This document shows, in pieces, positions 1 to 5,587 of a stretch of 6,928 bases of DNA; the first letter of the stretch is position 1, and each line of letters opens with the position of its first letter. Under the pieces are notes generated by a model, which saw only the letters and a program-made list of their open reading frames with translations, ran no database searches and had not been told where the DNA came from. Origin of the DNA: CAJBLF01 sp964495825 (GTDB taxonomy: Bacteria > Patescibacteriota > Gracilibacteria > Absconditabacterales > Absconditicoccaceae); the NCBI GenBank assembly GCA_964495825.1, contig CAZBWI010000022.1, positions 1-6,928 on the forward strand, written 5' to 3'. The translations under genes were made by a program, and so were the position numbers.

Positions 1-299
1 AAGGTATATCCATTATCTTCATAATCGGAATCCATTTCATAGTAGGTAGATGAGGTTGTTTTGGTTCGAGTTGTTGTTCCAGATGCTTTGTAATATACTT
101 CAAATTGGATAGTGCCTCTATAAGAGGTATCAGTAGATGAACCATTCCTTGCTTTGACAGTGAGGTCTACTCGTTGGTTCGTTGTAGGAGTACTATCATC
201 TGTGCTGAGATAAAAATTGTCGGTACTGCTTCCTACAGCAATAGTTGTGATACCTCATAGCATCACAAGTGCGCTTATACTCAACAAAAATTTTTTCAT
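1..299 (-). CDS. Secreted surface protein with Ig-like N-terminal region (partial, 3' end outside window)
   Basis: The gene reads leftward from ATG at 299-297 and leaves the window after 99 codons. The N-terminus is a typical signal peptide: MKKF, then a hydrophobic stretch to about residue 23, with a plausible cleavage site near AVG/SS. Codon 15 is TGA (257-255), inside the hydrophobic core; read as glycine it gives VMLGGITT, which suits a signal peptide, whereas a stop would leave a 14-residue peptide. The mature part is rich in Ser, Thr and Tyr and has phrases typical of Ig-like beta-sandwich domains (NQRVDLTVKA, SYRGTIQFEVYY). I infer an exported or cell-surface protein; the function is unknown and the C-terminal architecture is not visible. 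It lies 36 nt after the stop of the upstream gene on the same strand, so cotranscription is likely. No Shine-Dalgarno sequence is seen before the start. Confidence 0.75.
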
Positions 300-335
300 G
301 ATATGATAAGGAAATAGATAAATGATGTTGTTTTT

Positions 336-1097
336 TTAGAGATATGCATTGTTGTAATAATCATCTTCGTTTTTTATTTCTTTGATAGTGTATTTTTCTG
401 GGATGGTGGTTCCATCACTAAGTTTTTTTTCTTGCTGATATTCAATGACCCGGAATGTGTCATCGTATTCTGGTATGTTATTTTTTTTGGATGGTAATTG
501 TTTTTCTGTGGAAAAATAGATTTTGTTTCCTTTGGCTATGATAGGTTCATCATAATTGAATACTAATGAGTCAGTTTGATTGAGTTTCTCTTTGATAATG
601 GAAAATATTTTGACGACCAGATCCATCCTTTCTGAAAATTTTGTTTTTTGAAGTTTTTTGTCTTTGTATTTGGGTTCAAGATCTTTTTTGAAGAGAGATC
701 CTGCTATTTGCACTTCGAATCATTTTTTTGCTAGACTATCTTCAAATATGGTGATATTGTCTATCCCTTTTTCTCATTTGTTTCGGTTAGGTTCATATTG
801 GATTTTATGTGTTTTTTTGTAGATAAAGGTCATTTTTTTGAGCTTTGGATCTACTTGTACGTTACTGATGTTTTCTGGATCCAAATTTATTATAGTTTCG
901 ATAATCTCATCTATTTTTTCTTGGTTTTTGAGTGGTTTGTTTACTTTTCCTTCTCCTGGGGTTTGTAATAAATTTTGTGCGATCATCTTTTTCGCATCAT
1001 ACCAATGGATATTTTTCCCTTTTTCTTTTTGCGTTTCTGGTATTGGTGCATGGATTTCCATTGCTTGAGCATCGGTATTTGGTGTTGCTATAGTCAT
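336..1097 (-). CDS. Hypothetical cytoplasmic protein, 253 aa, two in-frame UGA codons
   Basis: This frame runs from ATG at 1097-1095 to TAA at 338-336. Two TGA codons, at 776-774 (residue 108) and 722-720 (residue 126), would cut it into pieces; both pieces and the 18 codons between them are in one frame, so I read a single protein with glycine at both places. It is rich in Lys, Glu, Asn and Ile, with no signal peptide and no membrane segment, so it is probably cytoplasmic. Visible features are an Asp/Gln/Pro-containing start, the stretch NIHWYDAKKMIAQNLL (about residues 29-44) that looks helical, and a charged C-terminus ending in DDYYNNAYL. I do not recognise a family. A perfect-consensus promoter lies just upstream at 1128-1156. 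The leader is about 24 nt, A/T-rich and without a Shine-Dalgarno sequence. The secreted-protein gene follows 36 nt downstream. Confidence 0.8.
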
Positions 1098-1127
1098 TTT
1101 TTTTGTTTAGTATATAAATATATATAC

Positions 1128-1156
1128 ATTATAACTTTTTTTGTCGATTTTGTCAA
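1128..1156 (-). promoter_or_regulatory. Perfect-consensus sigma70-type promoter
   Basis: On the minus strand, TTGACA (1156-1151) and TATAAT (1133-1128) are separated by exactly 17 nt, so both hexamers match the housekeeping consensus at all six positions. Transcription should start near 1121, giving a leader of roughly 24 nt before the ATG at 1097. It would drive the 253-aa hypothetical gene and probably the secreted-protein gene after it. Full identity suggests strong constitutive expression; no operator-like palindrome overlaps it. Confidence 0.8.
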
Positions 1157-1166
1157 ATATTTTTTG

Positions 1167-1194
1167 TTGATACTTTGATACTAATATATATATT
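1167..1194 (+). promoter_or_regulatory. Possible divergent promoter for the membrane-anchored gene
   Basis: TTGATA (1167-1172) and TATATT (1189-1194) are 16 nt apart, upstream of the ATG at 1228, in the spacer shared with the strong minus-strand promoter. A second TTGATA at 1175-1180 pairs with TGATAA at 1197-1202. The region is so A/T-rich that chance matches are likely, so the exact hexamers are a guess; some promoter in this divergent spacer is expected. Confidence 0.3.
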
Positions 1195-1227
1195 TTTGAT
1201 AAGTTTTTATTCTCTTTTTTTGTTGCT

Positions 1228-1677
1228 ATGCATTTTTTCTGAAAACTTATCAAAACGCTTTTGCGATCTGTATTTTCCATCATATTCTTTCTGCTTCTTG
1301 TCGGTTTGGCTAAGATGAATTGGGATATCAATGCGTATATCGTATTCCTCAATGATCATGATCGATCAACTTTTCATCGATCTCAGCTTGCTACATGGAC
1401 AGATCCATTTTGGCCTCAACAGCAAACAGCTACTTTGGATGATCTCCTTTCTGGTGATGTGTCTGAGAGTACAACATGAAGTATAGATCCTTATGACCCA
1501 GAACTGGAGCAGGAGCTTAATGAACTGACTGATAGTTCTCTTTCTGGTTCAGAAGAGGAGTTTTGATTTACTACTGGTGGAAATGATACTAGTACTGGTG
1601 GAAATGATACTAGTACTGGTACTGCTTCTACCTCACAACTTCTCGATCTCATCAAACAACGTGAACTCAAAAAATAA
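1228..1677 (+). CDS. Single-pass membrane-anchored protein with Ser/Thr/acidic tail, 149 aa, function unknown
   Basis: I take ATG at 1228 as the start and TAA at 1675-1677 as the end. Three TGA codons are read as glycine: 1240-1242 (residue 5), 1477-1479 (residue 84) and 1564-1566 (residue 113). The first explains why a standard-code reading begins only at the TTG at 1261 and loses the basic N-terminus. Residues 6-13 are basic (KLIKTLLR) and residues 14-28 form one hydrophobic segment, so this is a signal anchor with the rest probably outside. A Trp-containing part (about residues 31-75) is followed by a low-complexity acidic and Ser/Thr/Gly tail with two exact TGGNDTS repeats (residues 116-129) and a short helical end (LLDLIKQRELKK). 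I do not recognise the family. The sufD-like gene follows 95 nt downstream on the same strand; whether they share a transcript is unclear. No Shine-Dalgarno sequence is seen. Confidence 0.75.
1573..1620 (+). repeat. In-frame 21-nt tandem repeat encoding TGGNDTS
   Basis: Two identical 21-nt copies (1573-1593 and 1594-1614) plus the first six bases of a third lie inside the tail of the membrane-anchored protein. The unit is a multiple of three, so copy number can change without breaking the frame. Identity at synonymous positions points to recent duplication, typical of flexible surface linkers. Confidence 0.9.
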
Positions 1678-1689
1678 TGAAAAATGAAA

Positions 1690-1735
1690 GAATTGCTCAA
1701 ATGGACTATTGTATCTCATAATAGTGGATAATAAG
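1690..1735 (+). repeat. Dispersed intergenic hairpin element, copy A
   Basis: This spacer segment aligns without gaps to 5469-5514 at 31 of 46 positions, including two exact 8-mers at the same spacing (GAATTGCT at 1690, CTATTGTA at 1706). CTATTGTA (1706-1713) can pair with CATAATAG (1717-1724) around a TCT loop: seven pairs including one G-T wobble, with a mismatch next to the loop, plus an outer A-T pair (1705/1725). No U-tract follows, so it does not look like an intrinsic terminator. It sits between the membrane-anchored gene and the sufD-like gene. Its function is unknown. Confidence 0.5.
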
Positions 1736-1772
1736 ACAACTACTAAAATCATTCACCATTCATCATTTGATA

Positions 1773-2420
1773 ATGTCTCTTCTCTACAAAAATACTTTTG
1801 ATGCTGTAGTAGTCAAGCAAGGTCAGTCTCTATCGCTTATCGATATTTTTTCCGTTTCTGGGAAAAAAACTATTGAATTGGCTCCTCATTCCTCGTTGAT
1901 CTATCTGATCGTTGGTTCAGGATCTGATATAGATATTCAGATTATTACCAAAGGACCACAATGTTCCTGTAAGATTTTTGGACTTTGGGCTTCTGATGCT
2001 AAACACCCTACCTCTAGTTCAGTCAAGGTGGTATTGGCTCATTCTCAAACTTCAGCTGAAGTTGAACTCATCTCTTTTCTTCGTGATGGTGCCAAGACCT
2101 CTCTTGATGGTTCGATTGTTATAGAACAGGGTGTGGATTATGTCCATGGGCGTCTACTCCAACAGAATGTTGTCCTCGGCAAAGGTGTTTCTGTCAAAAC
2201 TGTACCACAGTTGAATATAGCTTCCCATAATGTCCGTGCTTCGCATGGAGCTACTATTGATTCTTTGGATCAGCAAAAACTTTTTTATATGATGAGTAGA
2301 GGATTGACCAAAGAGCAATCTCAAGCATTGCTTGTCGATGGATATATCGCATATGCACTTTCACAGTTTAGCGATATTAGTGACATAGAGAAACATCAGG
2401 TTCATAGTATACTTTTTTAA
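1773..2420 (+). CDS. sufD: Short SufD-family Fe-S cluster assembly protein (215 aa)
   Basis: SufD partners SufB and the ATPase SufC in a cytoplasmic scaffold that builds and delivers Fe-S clusters. The C-terminal part of this protein carries the family's hallmark: a hydrophobic beta-helix end, then NVRASHGATIDSLDQQKLFY, then a helix SRGLTKEQSQALLVDGYI, matching the SufD form (SHGAT, LFYLxSRG) rather than the SufB form (HEAT). The motif histidine is residue 158. Bacterial SufD proteins are usually about 400 residues or more; this one is 215 and is essentially just the core domain, lacking the N-terminal helical region. A TAG lies upstream in frame (1722-1724) with no ATG after it, so this is not a missed start; TTG at 1767 is the only alternative. 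There are no in-frame TGA codons. No sufB, sufC or sufS is in the window. A clear terminator follows at 2468. It could also be a stand-alone SufB/D-like protein with a changed role. Confidence 0.82.
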   Translation: MSLLYKNTFDAVVVKQGQSLSLIDIFSVSGKKTIELAPHSSLIYLIVGSGSDIDIQIITKGPQCSCKIFGLWASDAKHPTSSSVKVVLAHSQTSAEVELISFLRDGAKTSLDGSIVIEQGVDYVHGRLLQQNVVLGKGVSVKTVPQLNIASHNVRASHGATIDSLDQQKLFYMMSRGLTKEQSQALLVDGYIAYALSQFSDISDIEKHQVHSILF

Positions 2421-2467
2421 AATGGTTGTATCGTAAAACTACTTTTTTTTGACTCATCATATTTGCT

Positions 2468-2495
2468 ATCAAGGCAATATCCTTGATTTTTTTTT
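2468..2495 (+). terminator. Intrinsic terminator after the sufD-like gene
   Basis: A perfect 7-bp stem, ATCAAGG (2468-2474) with CCTTGAT (2481-2487), closes a 6-nt loop and runs into an unbroken run of nine T (2487-2495). It lies 48 nt after the TAA of the sufD-like gene and separates that transcript from the vWA gene. The remaining spacer to 2647 contains a G6 tract (2540-2545) and no gene; I found no convincing promoter for the vWA gene there, only weak hexamers such as TTGATT at 2580 with TGTATT at 2603. Confidence 0.88.
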
Positions 2496-2647
2496 GTGGT
2501 TTTTTGGTTTGCTTTCCTTCTTTGAAACGAATGATGTTTGGGGGGTTTGGAAGCGTTGCTTAACCTTTTTTGTCTTATTTTGATTGTGGTAACGTACTAT
2601 AGTGTATTTTTCTTGTATACACGATCAGATTCTCTATATTTCGTGGT

Positions 2648-3379
2648 ATGAAATACACATATGGTATATATTTGAGGTTGATATTTCTTGTCTTGGCATT
2701 GGGTCTGGCAATTTTTTTGGCGTTGGATATGTGATGATCAACTCCTCCTGACCATGCTGTAGTGTTTGTCTTGGATATCAATAGAACCATGAATACTCAA
2801 GATGTTTTGTCGGGAACTAACAAGATCTCTAGACTTACCGCTGCTAAATCTCTTATTGCTACTACTATATGTTCTCATCCAGATCGTATATATGGGCTTA
2901 TCATCTTCAATCATTCTGCTGACTATTTTGTCCCTCCGACCTTTGATACATGAACATTGCTACTTTATTTGAGTTGAATCACGACTAATTTACTTCCTGA
3001 CTGACCTAAAAATTTTGCTTCATTGAGTTGAATGCTCCAAGAAACGAACGCTTCTTATCTTATTTTATCAGATTTTGATACGTCGGTTGCTTATAGTGAT
3101 TTGCCTAGCAGGGTGACATTGATCGGGTTGGGTACTTCTGAAGGTGATGTCGTAAGATATGCGAATGGTGTCCGTTATTATGATAGTGGTGTGTCAGTTA
3201 CGAGTATACGCAATGATCAGATCGCTACATCTTTTGGTGTCACGTACACTCCAGTATCTGATATCTCTACTTTTCGTACTCAGACTATGCTTTATCGTAG
3301 ATTTACTGTTCCGCTTTCACAACGTATATTACTTTATACTTTGCTTGGCGTGCTAGTTATCCTTGCTATAATGTTCTAA
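2648..3379 (+). CDS. BatA-like von Willebrand factor A domain membrane protein, 243 aa
   Basis: The order is N-terminal membrane segment (about residues 9-26), vWA domain (about 36-195) and C-terminal membrane segment (about 227-243), as in BatA-type proteins of the aerotolerance (MoxR/vWA) clusters. vWA landmarks are VVFVLDINRTMN at 38-49, SRLTAAKSL, DRIYGLIIF, YLILSDFD (Asp142 in the place of the usual TDG/SDG) and VTLIGLGT. The metal site is atypical: D43-x-N45-x-T47 replaces DxSxS, and the usual threonine after the PDG loop is not evident. Six TGA codons are read as glycine: 2732 and 2735 (residues 29-30), 2951 (102), 2975 (110), 3002 (119) and 3029 (128); with them the domain is continuous from ATG 2648 to TAA 3377-3379. 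It should face the periplasm or cell exterior side and act through protein contacts. The next gene is a likely partner. No Shine-Dalgarno sequence is seen. Confidence 0.85.
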
Positions 3380-3463
3380 TGATACAATGATGAAACGTTG
3401 AAATGATGAAACAATGTTGTTTGAGTGTTTATGCGTGTAATCGCTTTATCCTTATTGTGAACT

Positions 3464-3904
3464 ATGTCCGATATCTCTTTTTTGGCCATCCCGAATATCG
3501 TTGGTTTGCGTTTTGCTTGGTATCTCCAGGTTATTGGTAGTGTATTGCTGTTTGGTGTATGTTTGTTTTTTGTCCTGTATTTTCTGTCTTTGCATCGCAA
3601 AAAAAAAGCTTGGTCTCGTAAACTTCAGGATATCGATCAGCAGTCGTGGGAAGTTGAAAAACAGCTTTTCCAAGAAAATATTTGCACTGCATCTGGGAAG
3701 AGGAAACTTGTATTATTCATTGAATATCTCGAAAAATTTGTTACAATCAAGCCCTATTCACGTCTCTTTGATCTGTTGGTTTCTCAATGATTTTCTCCTC
3801 AGGATGCTGAAGAATGCGAACATATCTTGTATCAGGACCAAGAGATGTCTCATGATATCCATAAGAAGATTGATGAAATATTGATGAAAATTGTCGAAAA
3901 ATAG
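3464..3904 (+). CDS. DUF4381-like single-pass membrane protein, 146 aa
   Basis: The protein has a short N-terminal stretch (DISFLAIPNIVGLRFAWYL), one strong membrane segment (about residues 20-43), a basic stop-transfer sequence (HRKKKAWSRK) and a helical, charged cytoplasmic part. This layout, and its place next to a BatA-like gene, resembles DUF4381 proteins found in MoxR/vWA clusters, where a D-I-x-x-P start precedes the membrane helix. I infer the match from architecture and context, not from a search. One TGA (3788-3790, residue 109) is read as glycine, extending the frame by 37 sensible residues (GFSPQDAEECEHILY and on) to TAG at 3902-3904. An in-frame ATG at 3431 would add 11 residues, including one more UGA; I prefer 3464 because the DISFLAIP start fits the family. 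It lies 84 nt after the vWA gene and 66 nt before dnaA, all on one strand. Confidence 0.7.
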
Positions 3905-3935
3905 GCCAAAATTATTGAAAAATAGACAAAATATG
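3896..3935 (+). repeat. Imperfect tandem duplication across the stop of the DUF4381-like gene
   Basis: GAAAAATAG at 3896-3904, which includes the TAG stop, recurs exactly at 3917-3925, and the following bases (GGCCAAAATTA against GACAAAATAT) are also alike, giving a period of 21 nt. It looks like a small slippage duplication that copied the gene's 3' end into the spacer before dnaA. Confidence 0.5.
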
Positions 3936-3959
3936 GTTGTATGGTTGTTTTTATTTCTT

Positions 3960-3966
3960 AGGTGAT
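3960..3966 (+). promoter_or_regulatory. Shine-Dalgarno site of dnaA
   Basis: AGGTGAT matches seven consecutive bases of the full anti-SD complement AAGGAGGTGAT. AGG ends 8 nt before the ATG at 3971, which supports that start. No other start codon in the window has a comparable site. An ATG directly followed by TAG overlaps the site (3965-3970) and is probably meaningless. Confidence 0.75.
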
Positions 3967-3970
3967 GTAG

Positions 3971-5449
3971 ATGCTTATAGATATGGTTGAACAATACGAT
4001 GAAGAAAAAAAGACCTTATTTCGCGGTGTGTGGGAAAGGACGCTTTTGCATCTTGCGCAGCAGCAGGATCATAAGAAAATTCTTTCTTTTCTTGGCAAAG
4101 TAGGCATCATAGATATTGATGAGCATGAAAAAGTTGTCGTATTTGGGACACCAAACGAATTTATCCTTACTCAGGTCAAAAAATTTTTTGCTAAACCACT
4201 CAAAGAATCTATCAACGAATCATACAATCAACATTTTTCTGTAAAATTCATCGTCTATCCGAAATTCGCGAGTGGTAGTGATTTGCTTGTAGATCTCAAA
4301 AAACTTTTGAATATCAAAGAAATCAAAAAATCCGAGTTGAAATCAGAAAAAACTATGCTCAAACATGAGCTTTCAGAGTTTTTTGGTATTTTGTTTGATC
4401 CGAAATTTACTTTTGATACCTTCGTGGTAGGAGCCAATAATAATATCGCATTTTCCGCTGCCAAAGCGGTTGCTGCCAATCCAGGGCATGTGTACAATCC
4501 TTTGTTTTTGTATGGAAATGTTGGACTTGGGAAAACACATTTGATGCAAGCAATTGGCAATTACGTTATCAAAAATTTTCCAGAAAAGGTTGTTGTCTAT
4601 CTACCGACGAGCAAGCTCATTGACGAAATCGTCACTGCAATCAAAGGAAACAAACTTCCTAATGTTCTCAAAAAATTTGATGATGTAGATGTTTTGCTTA
4701 TCGATGATGTACAATTTCTCGCTGACAAGGATAAGACACAGGAAATCTTCCACAATATTTTCAATGATTTTCAGCTCAAAAATAAACAAATCATCCTTTC
4801 TTCTGACCGTCCTCCGAAGGAACTCGTGCATATCGAACCAAGATTGAAATCACGTTTTGCTCTCGGATTGGTTGCTGATATCAAATCACCAGATTTTGAG
4901 ACGAGAATTGCTATTTTACAATCAAAACTTATGAGTAAGTGAGAAGATATAGATTTTTATCTCTTGGAGATCATCGCTAAGTATATCAAAGACAATGTCA
5001 GAGAGCTTGAATGAGCACTCAATATTTTGCTTAGTAGAAAAGCTGTCTTGCACAAAGATATCGAAGACACTGATGTCTATGAATGTTTGAAGACCTTAGG
5101 CTACAAAATCGAACATACTGCTGATGAAACGCAAGCTGTCGTCGAGTCCAATAGCAAAAGTGCGAAGAATTTTGATGCGCTTGTGCATATGGTCGCTCAG
5201 TATTATGGTATAGCGGTCCAGGATTTGAAATCAGAATCTAGAAAAAAAGAGATCACCAACGCACGTCAGATGTTGATGTTTTTGGCGAAGAAATATTTTG
5301 ATTGGACGCTCGAAAGGATTGGCGATTATTTCGGCGGCAAAGGTCATGCAGCCGTCATCTACGCCATCAACAATACTGAGAAGAAACTAAAAAGCGACAA
5401 GGATATGTCGCATGATTATGAAGTGTTTGTCGATCGACTCTGAAAATAG
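3971..5449 (+). CDS. dnaA: Chromosomal replication initiator protein DnaA, 492 aa, UGA-recoded
   Basis: DnaA binds the origin, forms an ATP-dependent filament and opens the duplex. All four domains are present: domain I (about 14-98, ending VVVFGTPNEFILTQVKK), a short linker, the AAA+ domain and the DNA-binding domain IV. Key residues are Walker A GNVGLGKTH (182-190), Walker B LLIDDVQF (D245, D246), sensor 1 SSDR (277-280), arginine finger R295 in RLKSRF, and sensor II R344 in VRELEGALN. G348 of that motif is TGA (5012-5014); other TGA codons are at 4940-4942 (residue 324) and 5441-5443 (residue 491). The frame stops at TAG 5447-5449. In domain IV, R424 matches E. coli R399, but the signature is GGKGHAAV (455-462) instead of GGRDHTTV. 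A TAG just before the ATG and a strong Shine-Dalgarno sequence fix the start. Length is normal for the family. No dnaN, rpmH or gyrB is nearby. Confidence 0.98.
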
Positions 5450-5468
5450 TTTATAGTTAATAATTATG

Positions 5469-5514
5469 GAATTGCTGGGATAGGCTATTGTAGAGTACGA
5501 TAGTTTATAATGAA
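5469..5514 (+). repeat. Dispersed intergenic hairpin element, copy B
   Basis: This is the partner of 1690-1735, located 20 nt after the dnaA stop. CTATTGTA (5485-5492) pairs along all eight bases with TACGATAG (5496-5503), with one T-G wobble and a GAG loop. Compared with copy A, the stem partners change (G-T becomes G-C, T-A becomes T-G, A/C mismatch becomes A-T) while pairing is kept or improved. It could be a small mobile or REP-like repeat, or an RNA structure in the dnaA 3' end. Confidence 0.5.
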
Positions 5515-5530
5515 GTAAATCTTTCATTAT
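5507..5530 (+). terminator. Weak candidate terminator downstream of dnaA
   Basis: ATAATGAA (5507-5514) and TTCATTAT (5523-5530) form an 8-bp stem with an 8-nt loop, followed by T-rich sequence (TTGCTTTT, then ATTTTT). The stem has only one G-C pair per arm and the T-tract is interrupted, so it is a poor intrinsic terminator. The genes on either side converge, so some transcript end is expected here. Confidence 0.3.
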
Positions 5531-5587
5531 TTGCTTTTAATTATTAATTTTTCATTAAATTTACGGCACGGGACTGTTGTTTTTGTG

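Noticed and set aside
838..1352. Frames at 838-1068 (+), 975-1178 (+) and 1107-1352 (-)
   Set aside because: The first two are antisense to the 253-aa gene. The third runs antisense through the membrane-anchored gene and across the divergent promoter region.
1684..1731. 15-codon frame starting ATG at 1684 after the membrane-anchored gene
   Set aside because: Too short, no ribosome binding site, and it coincides with the dispersed hairpin element.
2575..2790. 71-codon minus-strand frame over the start of the vWA gene
   Set aside because: Antisense to a well-supported coding region, with no recognisable features; explained by the reverse strand of the vWA gene and its spacer.
3386..3412. AATGATGAAAC repeated twice with a 16-nt period before the DUF4381-like gene
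   Set aside because: Short, A/T-rich, with no dyad or link to a regulatory pattern; probably slippage or chance.
3501..3884. 127-codon plus-strand frame overlapping the DUF4381-like gene
   Set aside because: It overlaps in another frame; its Cys/Leu-rich, low-sense translation is a shadow. The 3464 frame has a membrane helix, basic anchor and sensible charged tail.
5450..5587. Possible oriC in the A/T-rich spacer after dnaA
   Set aside because: No TTATCCACA-like boxes or repeated 9-mers were seen. The A/T-rich sequence could help unwinding, but that alone is not enough, though the altered DnaA signature means other boxes cannot be excluded.
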